A stretch of DNA of 64,000 nt from Roseomonas indoligenes (lineage in GTDB: Bacteria > Pseudomonadota > Alphaproteobacteria > Acetobacterales > Acetobacteraceae): NCBI RefSeq assembly GCF_017813365.1, contig NZ_JAGIZA010000016.1:58418-122417 (forward strand). The letters are read 5' to 3'. The notes beneath the pieces were generated by a model. That model was given only the letters and a program-made list of their open reading frames with translations. It had not been told where the DNA came from and ran no database searches. A program made the translations under genes and the position numbers. Positions 42,704 to 50,576 of this stretch are shown here, piece by piece. Each line of letters opens with the position of its first letter. The first letter of the stretch is position 1.

Positions 42704-43992
42704 ACCGTCGCGAATTCGCCTGGGCCCTCTACGACTGGGCGAACAGCGCCTTTCCCACCGTGGTCACCACCTTCGTCATCGCCACCTGGTTCGCCCAGGG
42801 CGTGGCGGGGGACCCGGTGGCGGGGCAGGCGCAGTGGGGGTGGATGCAGACCGGCGCCGGGATCGCCATCGCCTTCCTCTCCCCCGTGCTCGGCGCCGTG
42901 GCGGATGCGGGCGGGCGAAGGCGGCTGATGTTGGCGATCTGCACCCTCGCCACCGCCGCCCTCACCGCCGCCCTCTGGTTCGCCCATCCCGCGCCGGCCT
43001 GGGCGGGCTACGTGCTGCTCTGCGTGGGGCTGGCGACGGTGGCCTTCGAGGTCGGCACGGTGTTCTACAACGCGATGCTGCCCGGCGTGGCCAGCCCCGC
43101 CCGCATCGGCCGCCTCTCCGGCCTCGCCTGGGGGCTGGGCTATGCGGGCGGGCTGGCCTGTCTCCTCGTCTGCCTCTTCGGCCTGATCCGCCCCGATCCC
43201 GCGCCCTTCGGCCTGGACCGCGCGGCGGGCGAGCCGGTCCGCGCCACCGCACTCCTCGTCGGCGCCTGGATCCTCGCCTTCGGCTGGCCCGTTCTGATGG
43301 CGGTGCCCGATCCGCGCGGCCCTCGCCCCGGCTGGGCCGAAGCCGCCCGCGCCGGCCTGCGGGAGATCGCCGCCGTGCTGCGCGGCCTGCCCGCCCGCCC
43401 GAACATGCTGCGCTTCCTCCTCGCCCGCCTTTTCTACACGGATGGCCTGAACACCCTTTTCGCCTTCGGCGCCATCTTCGCCGCCGGCGTCCACGGCCTG
43501 TCCTTTCAGGAGGTCCTCCTCTTCGGCATCGCCATGAACGTCTCCGCCGGCCTCGGCGCGGCGCTGGGCGGGCTGGTGGAAGACCGCGTCGGCTCCCGCC
43601 GCATGGTGCTGGTCTCGCTCTGGTGCCTGGCGGCCATCGGCGTCGCCATCGTGCTGACGGAAGGCGTGACCCTGTTCTGGTGCCTCGCCCTCACCCTCGG
43701 CCTGTTTTTCGGCCCGGCCCAGGCCGCCTCCCGCACCCTCATGGCCCGCCTCGCCCCGCCCGAGGAGATGGCGGCACATTTCGGCCTCTTCGCCCTCTCC
43801 GGCCGCATCACCGGCTTCCTCGGTCCCGCCGTCCTGGCCTTCGTGACGCAGGCCAGCGGCAGCCAGCGGGCGGGGATCGCGACGACGGCGGCCTTCATGG
43901 CCTTCGGCGCGGTGCTGCTGGCCGGCGTACGGGAAAGCGGCGCGGTCCTGACCCAGGGGGCTCCGCCCCCTGGACCCCCGCCAGGAGCCTGA
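42700..43992 (+). CDS. UMF1/Atg22-type MFS transporter
   Basis: A 430-residue permease with about 12 helices. The UMF1-type N-terminus REFAWALYDWANSAFPTVVT is diagnostic, with a later TDGLNTLFAFGAIFAAGVHG segment. The start is a TTG sharing bases with the glutamate dehydrogenase stop (TTGA), with GGAGG just upstream, so translation is coupled. The final residues (TQGAPPPGPPPGA) are encoded by a dispersed repeat element and are not part of the normal fold. Yeast relatives release amino acids from vacuoles, so an amino acid efflux role beside this dehydrogenase is attractive but unproven. Confidence 0.88.
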   Translation: MNRREFAWALYDWANSAFPTVVTTFVIATWFAQGVAGDPVAGQAQWGWMQTGAGIAIAFLSPVLGAVADAGGRRRLMLAICTLATAALTAALWFAHPAPAWAGYVLLCVGLATVAFEVGTVFYNAMLPGVASPARIGRLSGLAWGLGYAGGLACLLVCLFGLIRPDPAPFGLDRAAGEPVRATALLVGAWILAFGWPVLMAVPDPRGPRPGWAEAARAGLREIAAVLRGLPARPNMLRFLLARLFYTDGLNTLFAFGAIFAAGVHGLSFQEVLLFGIAMNVSAGLGAALGGLVEDRVGSRRMVLVSLWCLAAIGVAIVLTEGVTLFWCLALTLGLFFGPAQAASRTLMARLAPPEEMAAHFGLFALSGRITGFLGPAVLAFVTQASGSQRAGIATTAAFMAFGAVLLAGVRESGAVLTQGAPPPGPPPGA

Positions 43993-44021
43993 GCCTCCTG
44001 GACCTGCATCGGGCTGCCGCG
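43952..44021 (+). repeat. Dispersed repeat, element B (overlaps the MFS stop)
   Basis: Near-identical, inverted relative to 8604-8673. Hairpins: CCAGGGGGC (43953-43961) / GCCCCCTGG (43965-43973), and CCAGGAG (43981-43987) / CTCCTGG (43995-44001). The MFS coding region runs 41 bases into it and stops at 43990-43992. Confidence 0.75.
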
Positions 44022-44050
44022 GAACTGACCGGATATGTCAGTCTCTGCGA

Positions 44051-44191
44051 TCGGGATCGATCCTGCCCTTGCAGTCGCCTCGGCTCCACGAGCCGAGGCG
44101 CACGTCAGCCGGGGAGTCCCAAAGCCTAGAAGAAGATGATGGTGAGGGGGCTGGGGAGAGGAAGAATTCCTTCTTCCTCTCCCCGGGACAG
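44051..44191 (+). repeat. Dispersed repeat, element A
   Basis: Homologous to 28729-28866 inverted. It contains GCCTCGGCT (44077-44085) / AGCCGAGGC (44091-44099) and GGGGAGAGGAAGAA (44153-44166) / TTCTTCCTCTCCCC (44171-44184) around TTCC. It fills most of the gap between the MFS gene and the LysR gene. The rest of the gap (44192-44264) is an ordinary leader. Confidence 0.75.
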
Positions 44192-44264
44192 AGCGACAGC
44201 GCAGAACCGCCCCCCCGGAACGAGGTTCACGCCGCTGCACTTCGGCGCCACAAGGGGCCGTGCC

Positions 44265-45260
44265 ATGACCCTTCGCCGTTACCTCGACCAGCGCCTGAAG
44301 CTGCACCACCTGCGGGCGGTGGAGGCGATCGTCGCCCAGAGCAGCCTCCTGAAGGCCTCGGCGGTGCTGGGCATCACGCAGCCCGCATTGACGCGGACGG
44401 TGCAGGAGCTGGAGGAGATCGCGGGGCAGCGGCTGTTCGACCGGCTGCCGCGCGGGGTTCGGCCGACGGAGGCGGGGAACCTGCTGGCCGCCGCCGCCCG
44501 GCGCATCCTGGCGGACCTGCGGCGACTGGACGAGGCGTTGGACCGGCTGCAGGACCCGGAGGGCGGGACGGTTGCGATCGGTACTTTGCCGGTCGCGGCC
44601 ACGGGGGTGTTGCCGGGGGCGCTGACGCGCCTGACGGTGGAGCATCCCGGCATCCGCGTGCGGCTGGAGCAGGGGCGGACGGAGGAGTTGCTGCCGAAGC
44701 TGGCCTCGGGGGAGATCGACCTCATCGTGGGGCGGCTCTACGAGCCGGCGAGCCCGGACGGGTTCCCGCGGGAGGCGCTGTGGGAGGAGCCGATCTCCAT
44801 CCTGGCGCGGCCGGGGCATCCGGTCTTCGCGCTGGAAGCGGTGACGCTGGAGGCGTTGCGCCGCTACGACCTGATCCTGCCCACGGTGAGCCAGCGGGTG
44901 GGGCGGGAGATCGAAGCCCTGCTGGGCATGCTGGAGCTGGAGCCGGCGAGCTCGATGCGCTCCAGCTCCTATGGCTTCATCCGGGAGATGCTGCTGGCCA
45001 CCGACCTGATCGCGGTGATGCCCCGGCTGATGATGGCGGGGGACCTGCTACGGGGCATGCTGCGGGTGGTGCCGCTGCCCGTGCCGGCGCCGCGGCGGCC
45101 GGCAGGAATCATCCGGCCGCGGGACCGGGCCGTGCCCCCGGCGGGGGATGCCTTCATCAACTGCCTGCGCGCCCATGTTGTGGAGATCGGGCAGCGCGGA
45201 CTGACCGATATTACCCCGGGTCATACCTCCACCCCGGAAAGCAATAGGACAGGGGCATGA
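44265..45260 (+). CDS. LysR-family regulator (GbpR/PcaQ-like)
   Basis: A 331-residue LysR regulator. The winged helix (about residues 12-72) has HHLRAVEAIVAQSSLLKASA and LGITQPALTRTVQELEEIAG, then FDRLPRGVRPTEAG. The C-terminal co-inducer domain begins with VAIGTLPVAATGVLPGALTR. It resembles the GbpR/PcaQ branch that answers to aromatic or sugar acids. It is first in line and co-oriented with the catabolic genes 58 bases downstream, so it probably regulates them. The ATG at 44265 begins the known family N-terminus. The longer in-frame start lies within a repeat. Confidence 0.9.
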   Translation: MTLRRYLDQRLKLHHLRAVEAIVAQSSLLKASAVLGITQPALTRTVQELEEIAGQRLFDRLPRGVRPTEAGNLLAAAARRILADLRRLDEALDRLQDPEGGTVAIGTLPVAATGVLPGALTRLTVEHPGIRVRLEQGRTEELLPKLASGEIDLIVGRLYEPASPDGFPREALWEEPISILARPGHPVFALEAVTLEALRRYDLILPTVSQRVGREIEALLGMLELEPASSMRSSSYGFIREMLLATDLIAVMPRLMMAGDLLRGMLRVVPLPVPAPRRPAGIIRPRDRAVPPAGDAFINCLRAHVVEIGQRGLTDITPGHTSTPESNRTGA

Positions 45261-45318
45261 AGCGGGTCTAGGGAACGCGGAAGGCCCCGGCAGCGGACGG
45301 GGCGGGAGGAAGCGTCCC

Positions 45319-46242
45319 ATGACGGCACCGGATCACGGGGCGTCGGCCCCGCAGGAAACGACCGAGCTGAGCGCGGCGATCGGCGCCTATCCCCGCACCC
45401 GCGTGCTGAAGGAGGGCTCCGTCCCCTCCTCCCTGCTGCGCCTGGACTTCGCGGAGATCCCCGTGATCAGCCGCGCCTTCGCGCCGATGGTGCGGGAGCT
45501 GCGCTTCGACGTCTCGGAGATGGCGATCGCCACCTTCCTGCAGGCGCGGGCGGCGGGGCGGCCCCTGGTGCTGCTGCCCGTGGTGCTGGCCTCCCGCTTC
45601 CAGCAATCCGCGCTGATCTGCCCGGCAAGGAGCGACATCCGGGGCCTGGCGGATCTCGCTGGGCGCCGCATCGGGGTGCGCGCCTATAGCCAGACCACGG
45701 GCATGTGGCTGCGCGGCATCATCATGGAGGAGGGCGGCCCGAAGCCCGACGCCATCCGCTGGATCACCTTCGAGGATGCTCATGTGCAGGGCATCGCCGA
45801 CCCGCCCTTCGCGGAGCGTGCCCCCAAGGGGGCCGACATGATGGCGATGCTGAAGGCGGGCGAGCTGGACGCGGTGATCGTCGGCAACGACATGCCCGAC
45901 GATCCCGGCCTGCGCCCCGTCTTCGCGGACCCGGAGGCGGCGGCGCGGGCCTTCTTCGCGCGCCACCGCATCGTTCCCGTGAACCACATGCTCTGCGTGA
46001 CCCGCCGCCTGGCGGATGAGCGGCCGGAGCTGGTGCGGGAGGTGGTGCGGATGCTCCGCGCTTCCGCCGCGCCCGTGCCCCCCGGCCCGCATGGTGCCCC
46101 GCCCGACACGCGGGCCGCGCTGCGCCCGGTGATCGAGCTGGCCCTGCGCTACATGACCGAGCAGGACATGCTGCCCCGTCCCCTCACGGTGGATGAGGTG
46201 TGGGACGGCCTGCCCCCCGGGATCGACCAAGGCATCGAGTAG
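45319..46242 (+). CDS. 4,5-dihydroxyphthalate decarboxylase-like protein
   Basis: A 307-residue protein with a type 2 periplasmic-binding-protein-like fold and no signal peptide. Segments RFDVSEMAIATFLQARAAGR (about residues 63-82), VLLPVVLASRFQQSALICP, DIRGLADLAGRRIGVRAYSQ and TGMWLRGIIMEEGG align with the Pht5 dihydroxyphthalate decarboxylase family. In that family the product is protocatechuate, which is the entry compound of the pathway encoded downstream. Related proteins are binding proteins, so enzymatic activity is an inference. It is the first structural gene of the cluster. Confidence 0.75.
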   Translation: MTAPDHGASAPQETTELSAAIGAYPRTRVLKEGSVPSSLLRLDFAEIPVISRAFAPMVRELRFDVSEMAIATFLQARAAGRPLVLLPVVLASRFQQSALICPARSDIRGLADLAGRRIGVRAYSQTTGMWLRGIIMEEGGPKPDAIRWITFEDAHVQGIADPPFAERAPKGADMMAMLKAGELDAVIVGNDMPDDPGLRPVFADPEAAARAFFARHRIVPVNHMLCVTRRLADERPELVREVVRMLRASAAPVPPGPHGAPPDTRAALRPVIELALRYMTEQDMLPRPLTVDEVWDGLPPGIDQGIE

Positions 46243-46256
46243 GAGGAGGACGCGCC

Positions 46257-47138
46257 ATGACGGATTTCGCGATCATCGGCTTCGGCGAGGTCGGCAGCAT
46301 CTTCGCGCGGGACCTCCGCGCGGGCGGGGCCGGCGCCATCCACGCCTATGACGTGCTGGAGGCCGCGCGCGACCGTGCGAAGGCATCCGGCGCCACCGTT
46401 CACGCCACCGCGGCGGAAGCGGCGGCGAAGGCGGAGGTGGTCTTCATCTCCGTCACCGCCGGCTCCGCGCTCGCGGCCGCCCAGTCCCTGGCGGGCGAGT
46501 TGTCGCACGCGCCCTTCGTGGTGGATGTGAACTCCATCTCCCCCGGCGCGAAGATCGAGAACGCGGGAATCGTGAACGCTGCCGGCGGGCGCTACGTGGA
46601 GGCCGCGGTGATGGCCAGCGTGCCGCCCAAGGGCCTGCGCTCCCCGATCCTGCTCGGCGGCAAGGACGCCCAGGGCTTCATCGACGTCATGCAGCCCTTC
46701 GGCATGGACCTGACGATCTTCTCGGAGGAGATCGGCAAGGCGAGCTCCGTGAAGATGTGCCGCAGCGTCATGGTGAAGGGGCTGGAGGCGATCACCACGG
46801 AGTGCATGCTCGCCGCCCGCCACTACGGCGTGGAGAAGGAGGTCCTCGCCTCCCTTCATGACACGCTGCCGCACGAGGACTGGCGCGGCCTGGCCCGCTA
46901 CGTCATCAGCCGCGCGCTGATCCACGGCAAGCGGCGCGCTGAGGAGGTGCGGGAGGTGGCCCGCACCGTGCAGGAGGCGGGGCTGGAGCCGATGCTCAGC
47001 CGCGCCATCGCCGAGCGCCAGGACTGGGCCGCCGGGCGCGGCCGCGAGATGAGCAAGGCGCTGCTGGCCACGGACGACCTGGACACGCTGCTGGACGGCA
47101 TCACCGCAACGATGAACCACAAGGCCGCCGCCGAGTAG
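46257..47138 (+). CDS. NAD(P)-binding oxidoreductase with DUF1932 domain
   Basis: A 293-residue protein of the 6-phosphogluconate/3-hydroxyisobutyrate dehydrogenase superfamily. The Rossmann motif is IIGFGEVGSIFARDL (about residues 5-19), followed by VVFISVTAGSALAAAQ and FVVDVNSISPGAKIENAG. The lysine-containing helix GKASSVKMCRSVMVKGLEA (about 161-179) leads into the C-terminal DUF1932 domain. The substrate of this branch is unknown. It lies between the decarboxylase-like gene and the Bug gene and so probably acts on an intermediate or side product of aromatic catabolism. Confidence 0.82.
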   Translation: MTDFAIIGFGEVGSIFARDLRAGGAGAIHAYDVLEAARDRAKASGATVHATAAEAAAKAEVVFISVTAGSALAAAQSLAGELSHAPFVVDVNSISPGAKIENAGIVNAAGGRYVEAAVMASVPPKGLRSPILLGGKDAQGFIDVMQPFGMDLTIFSEEIGKASSVKMCRSVMVKGLEAITTECMLAARHYGVEKEVLASLHDTLPHEDWRGLARYVISRALIHGKRRAEEVREVARTVQEAGLEPMLSRAIAERQDWAAGRGREMSKALLATDDLDTLLDGITATMNHKAAAE

Positions 47139-47190
47139 GCGCGCGGCGGGCCACGCCCGCCAGAAGGTCAAGGGAACGGAGGATACGCGC

Positions 47191-48174
47191 ATGACCATCA
47201 CGCGCCGCGGCGCGCTGCGCCTGGGCGGCCTTGCCGCCACGGCCCTGGCGACCCCTGGCCTGGCCTGGGCGCAGAGCCCGCTGCCGGACAAGCCGATCCG
47301 CCTGCTGGTGCCGAACGCGGCGGGCGGCGTGGCGGACCTGACCGCCCGCACCGTCGGTGCCGCCCTGTCCGAGCGCATAGGCCGCGCGGTGGTGATCGAG
47401 AACCGCCCGGGCGCGGGCGGCATCGTCGCCGGGCAGGCCCTGCTCTCCGCGCCGGCGGACGGCTCCACCTTCATGGTGGCGACGAATGCCAATGCCATCA
47501 GCAAGTCGCTGTTTCGCAGCCTGCCCTTCGATCCGATCCGGGATTTCGCGCCGGTCGGGCTGATGGGCACCTTCGCCATCGCCATCCTGGTGGCGCCCTC
47601 CTCCCCCATCCGCACTGCGCAGGACCTGATCGCGGCGCTGAAGAAGGATGTGCGGGGCACCAATATCGGCACGATCAGCGTGGGCAGCACGCAGAACCTG
47701 GCGGCGGAGCTGTTCAAGACGAGCGCGGGGCTGGAGACGACCACCGTACCCTTCTCCGGCACGCCCGCGCTGCTGACGAGCCTGCTGCGGAACGACGTGA
47801 CGGCGGCCTTCGAGATCGTCGCGCCGCTGATGGGCCAGATCAAGGACGGCTCGCTGCGCGCCATCGCCGTCACCTCCTCCGCCCGCGCCGCGAACCTGCC
47901 GGAGGTGCCGACCCTGCAGGAGGCGGGGCTGAAGGACTTCGACGTGACCTCCTGGAATGCCGTCGTGGCGCACGCGAAGGCGCCGCAGCCGGTGATCGAG
48001 ACCCTCAACCGCGAGCTGAACGCCGTGCTGGCCGACCCCGGCGTGAAGAGCAAGCTGCTGGAGGCGGGTGTGGAGGCGAAGGGCGATTCCCCCGCCCAGC
48101 TCGGCGCGCTGATGACGAGCGAGGCGGAGAAGTGGCGCGCGGTGATCGAGCGCGCCGGAATCGAGAAGCAGTGA
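47191..48174 (+). CDS. Bug-family solute-binding protein in the aromatic-acid cluster
   Basis: A 327-residue exported binding protein with signal peptide (RRGALRLGGLAATALATPGL) cut near AWAQS. IRLLVPNAAGGVADLTARTV, VVIENRPGAGGIVAGQAL and a FDVTSWNAVVAHAKAP region define the Bug fold. The second-lobe motif is altered (VPFSGTPALLTSLLRNDVTAAF instead of the usual YRG-x-GPA). Its place between pathway enzymes suggests it binds an aromatic or polycarboxylic acid such as protocatechuate, gallate or PDC. No TctAB genes are present. Confidence 0.9.
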   Translation: MTITRRGALRLGGLAATALATPGLAWAQSPLPDKPIRLLVPNAAGGVADLTARTVGAALSERIGRAVVIENRPGAGGIVAGQALLSAPADGSTFMVATNANAISKSLFRSLPFDPIRDFAPVGLMGTFAIAILVAPSSPIRTAQDLIAALKKDVRGTNIGTISVGSTQNLAAELFKTSAGLETTTVPFSGTPALLTSLLRNDVTAAFEIVAPLMGQIKDGSLRAIAVTSSARAANLPEVPTLQEAGLKDFDVTSWNAVVAHAKAPQPVIETLNRELNAVLADPGVKSKLLEAGVEAKGDSPAQLGALMTSEAEKWRAVIERAGIEKQ

Positions 48175-48185
48175 GCGAGAGAGCC

Positions 48186-49058
48186 ATGGCCATCAAGACC
48201 TGCAAGGGGCCGGACCCCGACACGAAGACCCCGAAATACAAGCTGCCGGCCGGCTCCGTGGACGCGCACTGTCACGTCTTCGGCCCTGCCGACAAGTTCC
48301 CCTACGCGCCGGACCGTTCCTACACCCCGCCGGACGCGGGGGTGGAGGACCTGCGGCGCGTGCATTCCATCCTCGGCGTGGACCGCGCGGTGATCGTGCA
48401 GGCGAGCTGCCACGGCACCGACAACTCCGCGATGATCGACGCGATCGAGCGCAGCGAGGGCGCCTATCGCGGGGTCGCCATCGTGGACGGCACGGTCACC
48501 GACCAGGGGCTGGAGGAGCTGGACCGCGGCGGCGTGCGCGGCGTGCGCTTCAACTTCGTCAAGCATCTCGGCGGCACGCCGGACCTGGAGGTGTTCGACC
48601 GCGTTCTGGAGAAGATCCAGCCGCTGGGCTGGCACGTGGTGCTGCACCTCGATGCCGGCGACATCCTGGAGCACGCGGACCGCATCGCCCGCATCAAGGT
48701 GCCTTTCGTGATCGACCACATGGGCCGCGTGCAGGCGAAGAACGGGCTGGAGCAGGAGCCCTTCCGCCGGCTGCTGGAGCTGATGAAGAACGAGCTGGCC
48801 TGGGTGAAGATCTGCGGGCCGGAGCGCGTCACGTCGCAGGGGGCGCCCTTCCACGATGCCGTGCCCTTCGCCCGCAAGCTGGCGGAAGTGGCGCCGGATC
48901 GCGTGCTCTGGGGCACGGATTTTCCGCACCCCAACATCGCCGGCGACATGCCGAATGACGGCGACCTGGTAGACCTGCTGGCGCTGGCCGTCGAGGACGA
49001 AGCCGCCCGCCGCAAGGTCCTGATCGACAACCCCGACCGCCTCTACTGGGCGCGCTGA
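48186..49058 (+). CDS. ligI: 2-pyrone-4,6-dicarboxylate lactonase LigI
   Basis: A 290-residue amidohydrolase that opens 2-pyrone-4,6-dicarboxylate to 4-oxalomesaconate. It follows characterised LigI closely along its length: VDAHCHVFGP (about residues 26-35), VIVQASCHGTDN, RGIRFNF-like GVRGVRFNFVKHL, GWHVVLHLDAGDI, FVIDHMGR and the catalytic aspartate in VLWGTDFPHPNI. The ATG at 48186 begins the family sequence, and the longer in-frame start lies inside the Bug gene. It is followed after 14 bases by the hydratase gene that uses its product. Confidence 0.92.
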   Translation: MAIKTCKGPDPDTKTPKYKLPAGSVDAHCHVFGPADKFPYAPDRSYTPPDAGVEDLRRVHSILGVDRAVIVQASCHGTDNSAMIDAIERSEGAYRGVAIVDGTVTDQGLEELDRGGVRGVRFNFVKHLGGTPDLEVFDRVLEKIQPLGWHVVLHLDAGDILEHADRIARIKVPFVIDHMGRVQAKNGLEQEPFRRLLELMKNELAWVKICGPERVTSQGAPFHDAVPFARKLAEVAPDRVLWGTDFPHPNIAGDMPNDGDLVDLLALAVEDEAARRKVLIDNPDRLYWAR

Positions 49059-49072
49059 GGGAGGAGCCTCTT

Positions 49073-49801
49073 ATGTCCGACAAGCAGAAGTCCGGCCTCG
49101 TCGTCACCGCCCACCCCGGCGACTTCGTCTGGCGCGCGGGCGGCGCGATCGCCCTGCACGCGAAGATGGGCTACCGGATGAAGATCGTCTGCTTCTCCTT
49201 CGGGGAGCGCGGCGAGAGCCAGGGCGCCTGGAAGCAGCCGGGCATGACGATGGAGCAGTGCAAGGCAGGCCGCCGCGCCGAGGCTGAGGCCGCCGCCGCG
49301 ATCCTCGGCGCCGAGATCGAGTTCTTCGATTCCGGCGACTACCCGCTGAACTTCACCGACGGAATGATGGACCGCCTCATCGACATCTACCGCGAGGTGA
49401 ACCCCTCCTTCGTCCTCACCCACGCCGTGCGCGACCCGTACAACGTGGATCACCCCAAGGCCTCCGCCATCGCGCAGGAGGCCCGCATCGTCGCCCAGGC
49501 CGCCGGCCACAAGCCCGGCCCCTCCGGCGTGACCTACACCGCCCCGCAGGTCTTCCAGTTCGAGCCGCACCAGCCCGAGCAGTGCGACTTCAAGCCCAAC
49601 CGCATCCTCAACATCACCGAGGTGTGGGACACGAAGTGGAAGGCCTTCCAGGAGCTGCCCGCCCAGCGCCATCTGTGGGACTACTACGAGCGCGTGGCGC
49701 TGAACCGCGGCATGCAGGGCGGCCGCAACTCCGGCAAGGCCATGAAGTACGGCGAGGCCTACCAGACGATCTTCCCGGATGCCGTGGAGGTGCTGGCGTG
49801 A
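49073..49801 (+). CDS. galB: PIG-L family 4-oxalomesaconate hydratase (GalB-type)
   Basis: A 242-residue PIG-L/LmbE-fold protein. The metal site is in [20 protein letters not shown] (about residues 9-28), and the [11 protein letters not shown] wording is that of GalB-type hydratases rather than sugar deacetylases. [20 protein letters not shown] and [17 protein letters not shown] (about 120-136) supply further ligands. GalB hydrates 4-oxalomesaconate to 4-carboxy-4-hydroxy-2-oxoadipate. Its position between ligI (makes the substrate) and the CHA aldolase (uses the product) strongly supports this role. The stop overlaps the next start (GTGA). Confidence 0.88.
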   Translation: MSDKQKSGLVVTAHPGDFVWRAGGAIALHAKMGYRMKIVCFSFGERGESQGAWKQPGMTMEQCKAGRRAEAEAAAAILGAEIEFFDSGDYPLNFTDGMMDRLIDIYREVNPSFVLTHAVRDPYNVDHPKASAIAQEARIVAQAAGHKPGPSGVTYTAPQVFQFEPHQPEQCDFKPNRILNITEVWDTKWKAFQELPAQRHLWDYYERVALNRGMQGGRNSGKAMKYGEAYQTIFPDAVEVLA

Positions 49802-50493
49802 CCCCCGTCGTCGTCCGCCACAACCCGCGCGCCGATCTCGCCACGATCGACCGCTTCGCCCCCCTCGGCGTCTCCACCACGCATGAGGCGAGCGGGCGCG
49901 CGCCGAACCTGATGAAGCCCTATATGCGCCCGGCCTGGGCGGGGGCCTCTATCGCCGGCAGCGCTGTCACCGTGCTGCTGCAGCCCGGCGACAACTGGAT
50001 GATCCACGTGGCCGTGGAGCAGTGCCAGCCCGGCGACGTGCTGGTGGCCGCCTGCACCACCGACAACACGGACGGCATGTTCGGCGACCTCCTCGCCACA
50101 TCCCTCAAGGCCCGTGGCGTGCGGGGCCTGGTGATCGATGCCGGCGTGCGCGACGTGGCCGTGCTGAAGGAGATGGGCTTCCCCGTCTGGTCCCGCGCCA
50201 TCTCGGCCAAGGGCACGGTCAAGGCCACCCCGGGTTCGGTGAACGTGCCCGTCGTCTGCGCCGGCGTCGCCGTGCGCCCGGGTGACGTGGTGGTGGCCGA
50301 TGATGACGGCGTGGTGGTGGTGCCGGCGGCCGACATCGCCTCCACCCTCGCCGCCGCGGAGAAGCGGCAGGCAAACGAGGGCGAGAAGCGGGAGAAGCTC
50401 GCTTCCGGCGTGCTGGGCCTGGACCTCTACAACATGCGGCCGGCGCTGGAGAAAGCGGGGCTGCGCTACGTGGACCGCCTCGAAGACCTGTAG
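49798..50493 (+). CDS. ligK: 4-carboxy-4-hydroxy-2-oxoadipate aldolase (LigK/GalC)
   Basis: A 231-residue RraA-fold aldolase that splits 4-carboxy-4-hydroxy-2-oxoadipate to pyruvate and oxaloacetate. The full-length pattern is that of LigK/Pro[40 protein letters not shown], the active-site [20 protein letters not shown] followed by AGVRD (Arg-Asp, about residues 123-124), [18 protein letters not shown] and [10 protein letters not shown]. The GTG start overlaps the hydratase stop. It is the last gene of the cluster, closed by a clear terminator. Confidence 0.93.
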   Translation: MTPVVVRHNPRADLATIDRFAPLGVSTTHEASGRAPNLMKPYMRPAWAGASIAGSAVTVLLQPGDNWMIHVAVEQCQPGDVLVAACTTDNTDGMFGDLLATSLKARGVRGLVIDAGVRDVAVLKEMGFPVWSRAISAKGTVKATPGSVNVPVVCAGVAVRPGDVVVADDDGVVVVPAADIASTLAAAEKRQANEGEKREKLASGVLGLDLYNMRPALEKAGLRYVDRLEDL

Positions 50494-50501
50494 GGCCCGT
50501 C

Positions 50502-50526
50502 GCACGAAGGGCTAACCCCTTCGTGC
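50502..50526. terminator. Bidirectional terminator between ligK and the MFS gene
   Basis: GCACGAAGGG (50502-50511) and CCCTTCGTGC (50517-50526) form a perfect 10-bp stem around CTAAC. It is placed 8 bases past the aldolase stop and between two convergent genes. Confidence 0.7.
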
Positions 50527-50576
50527 AGGGTCCGGGTGGTAGGGGCGGCCTGGATCCGCCCCCATCACCCGGCCGG

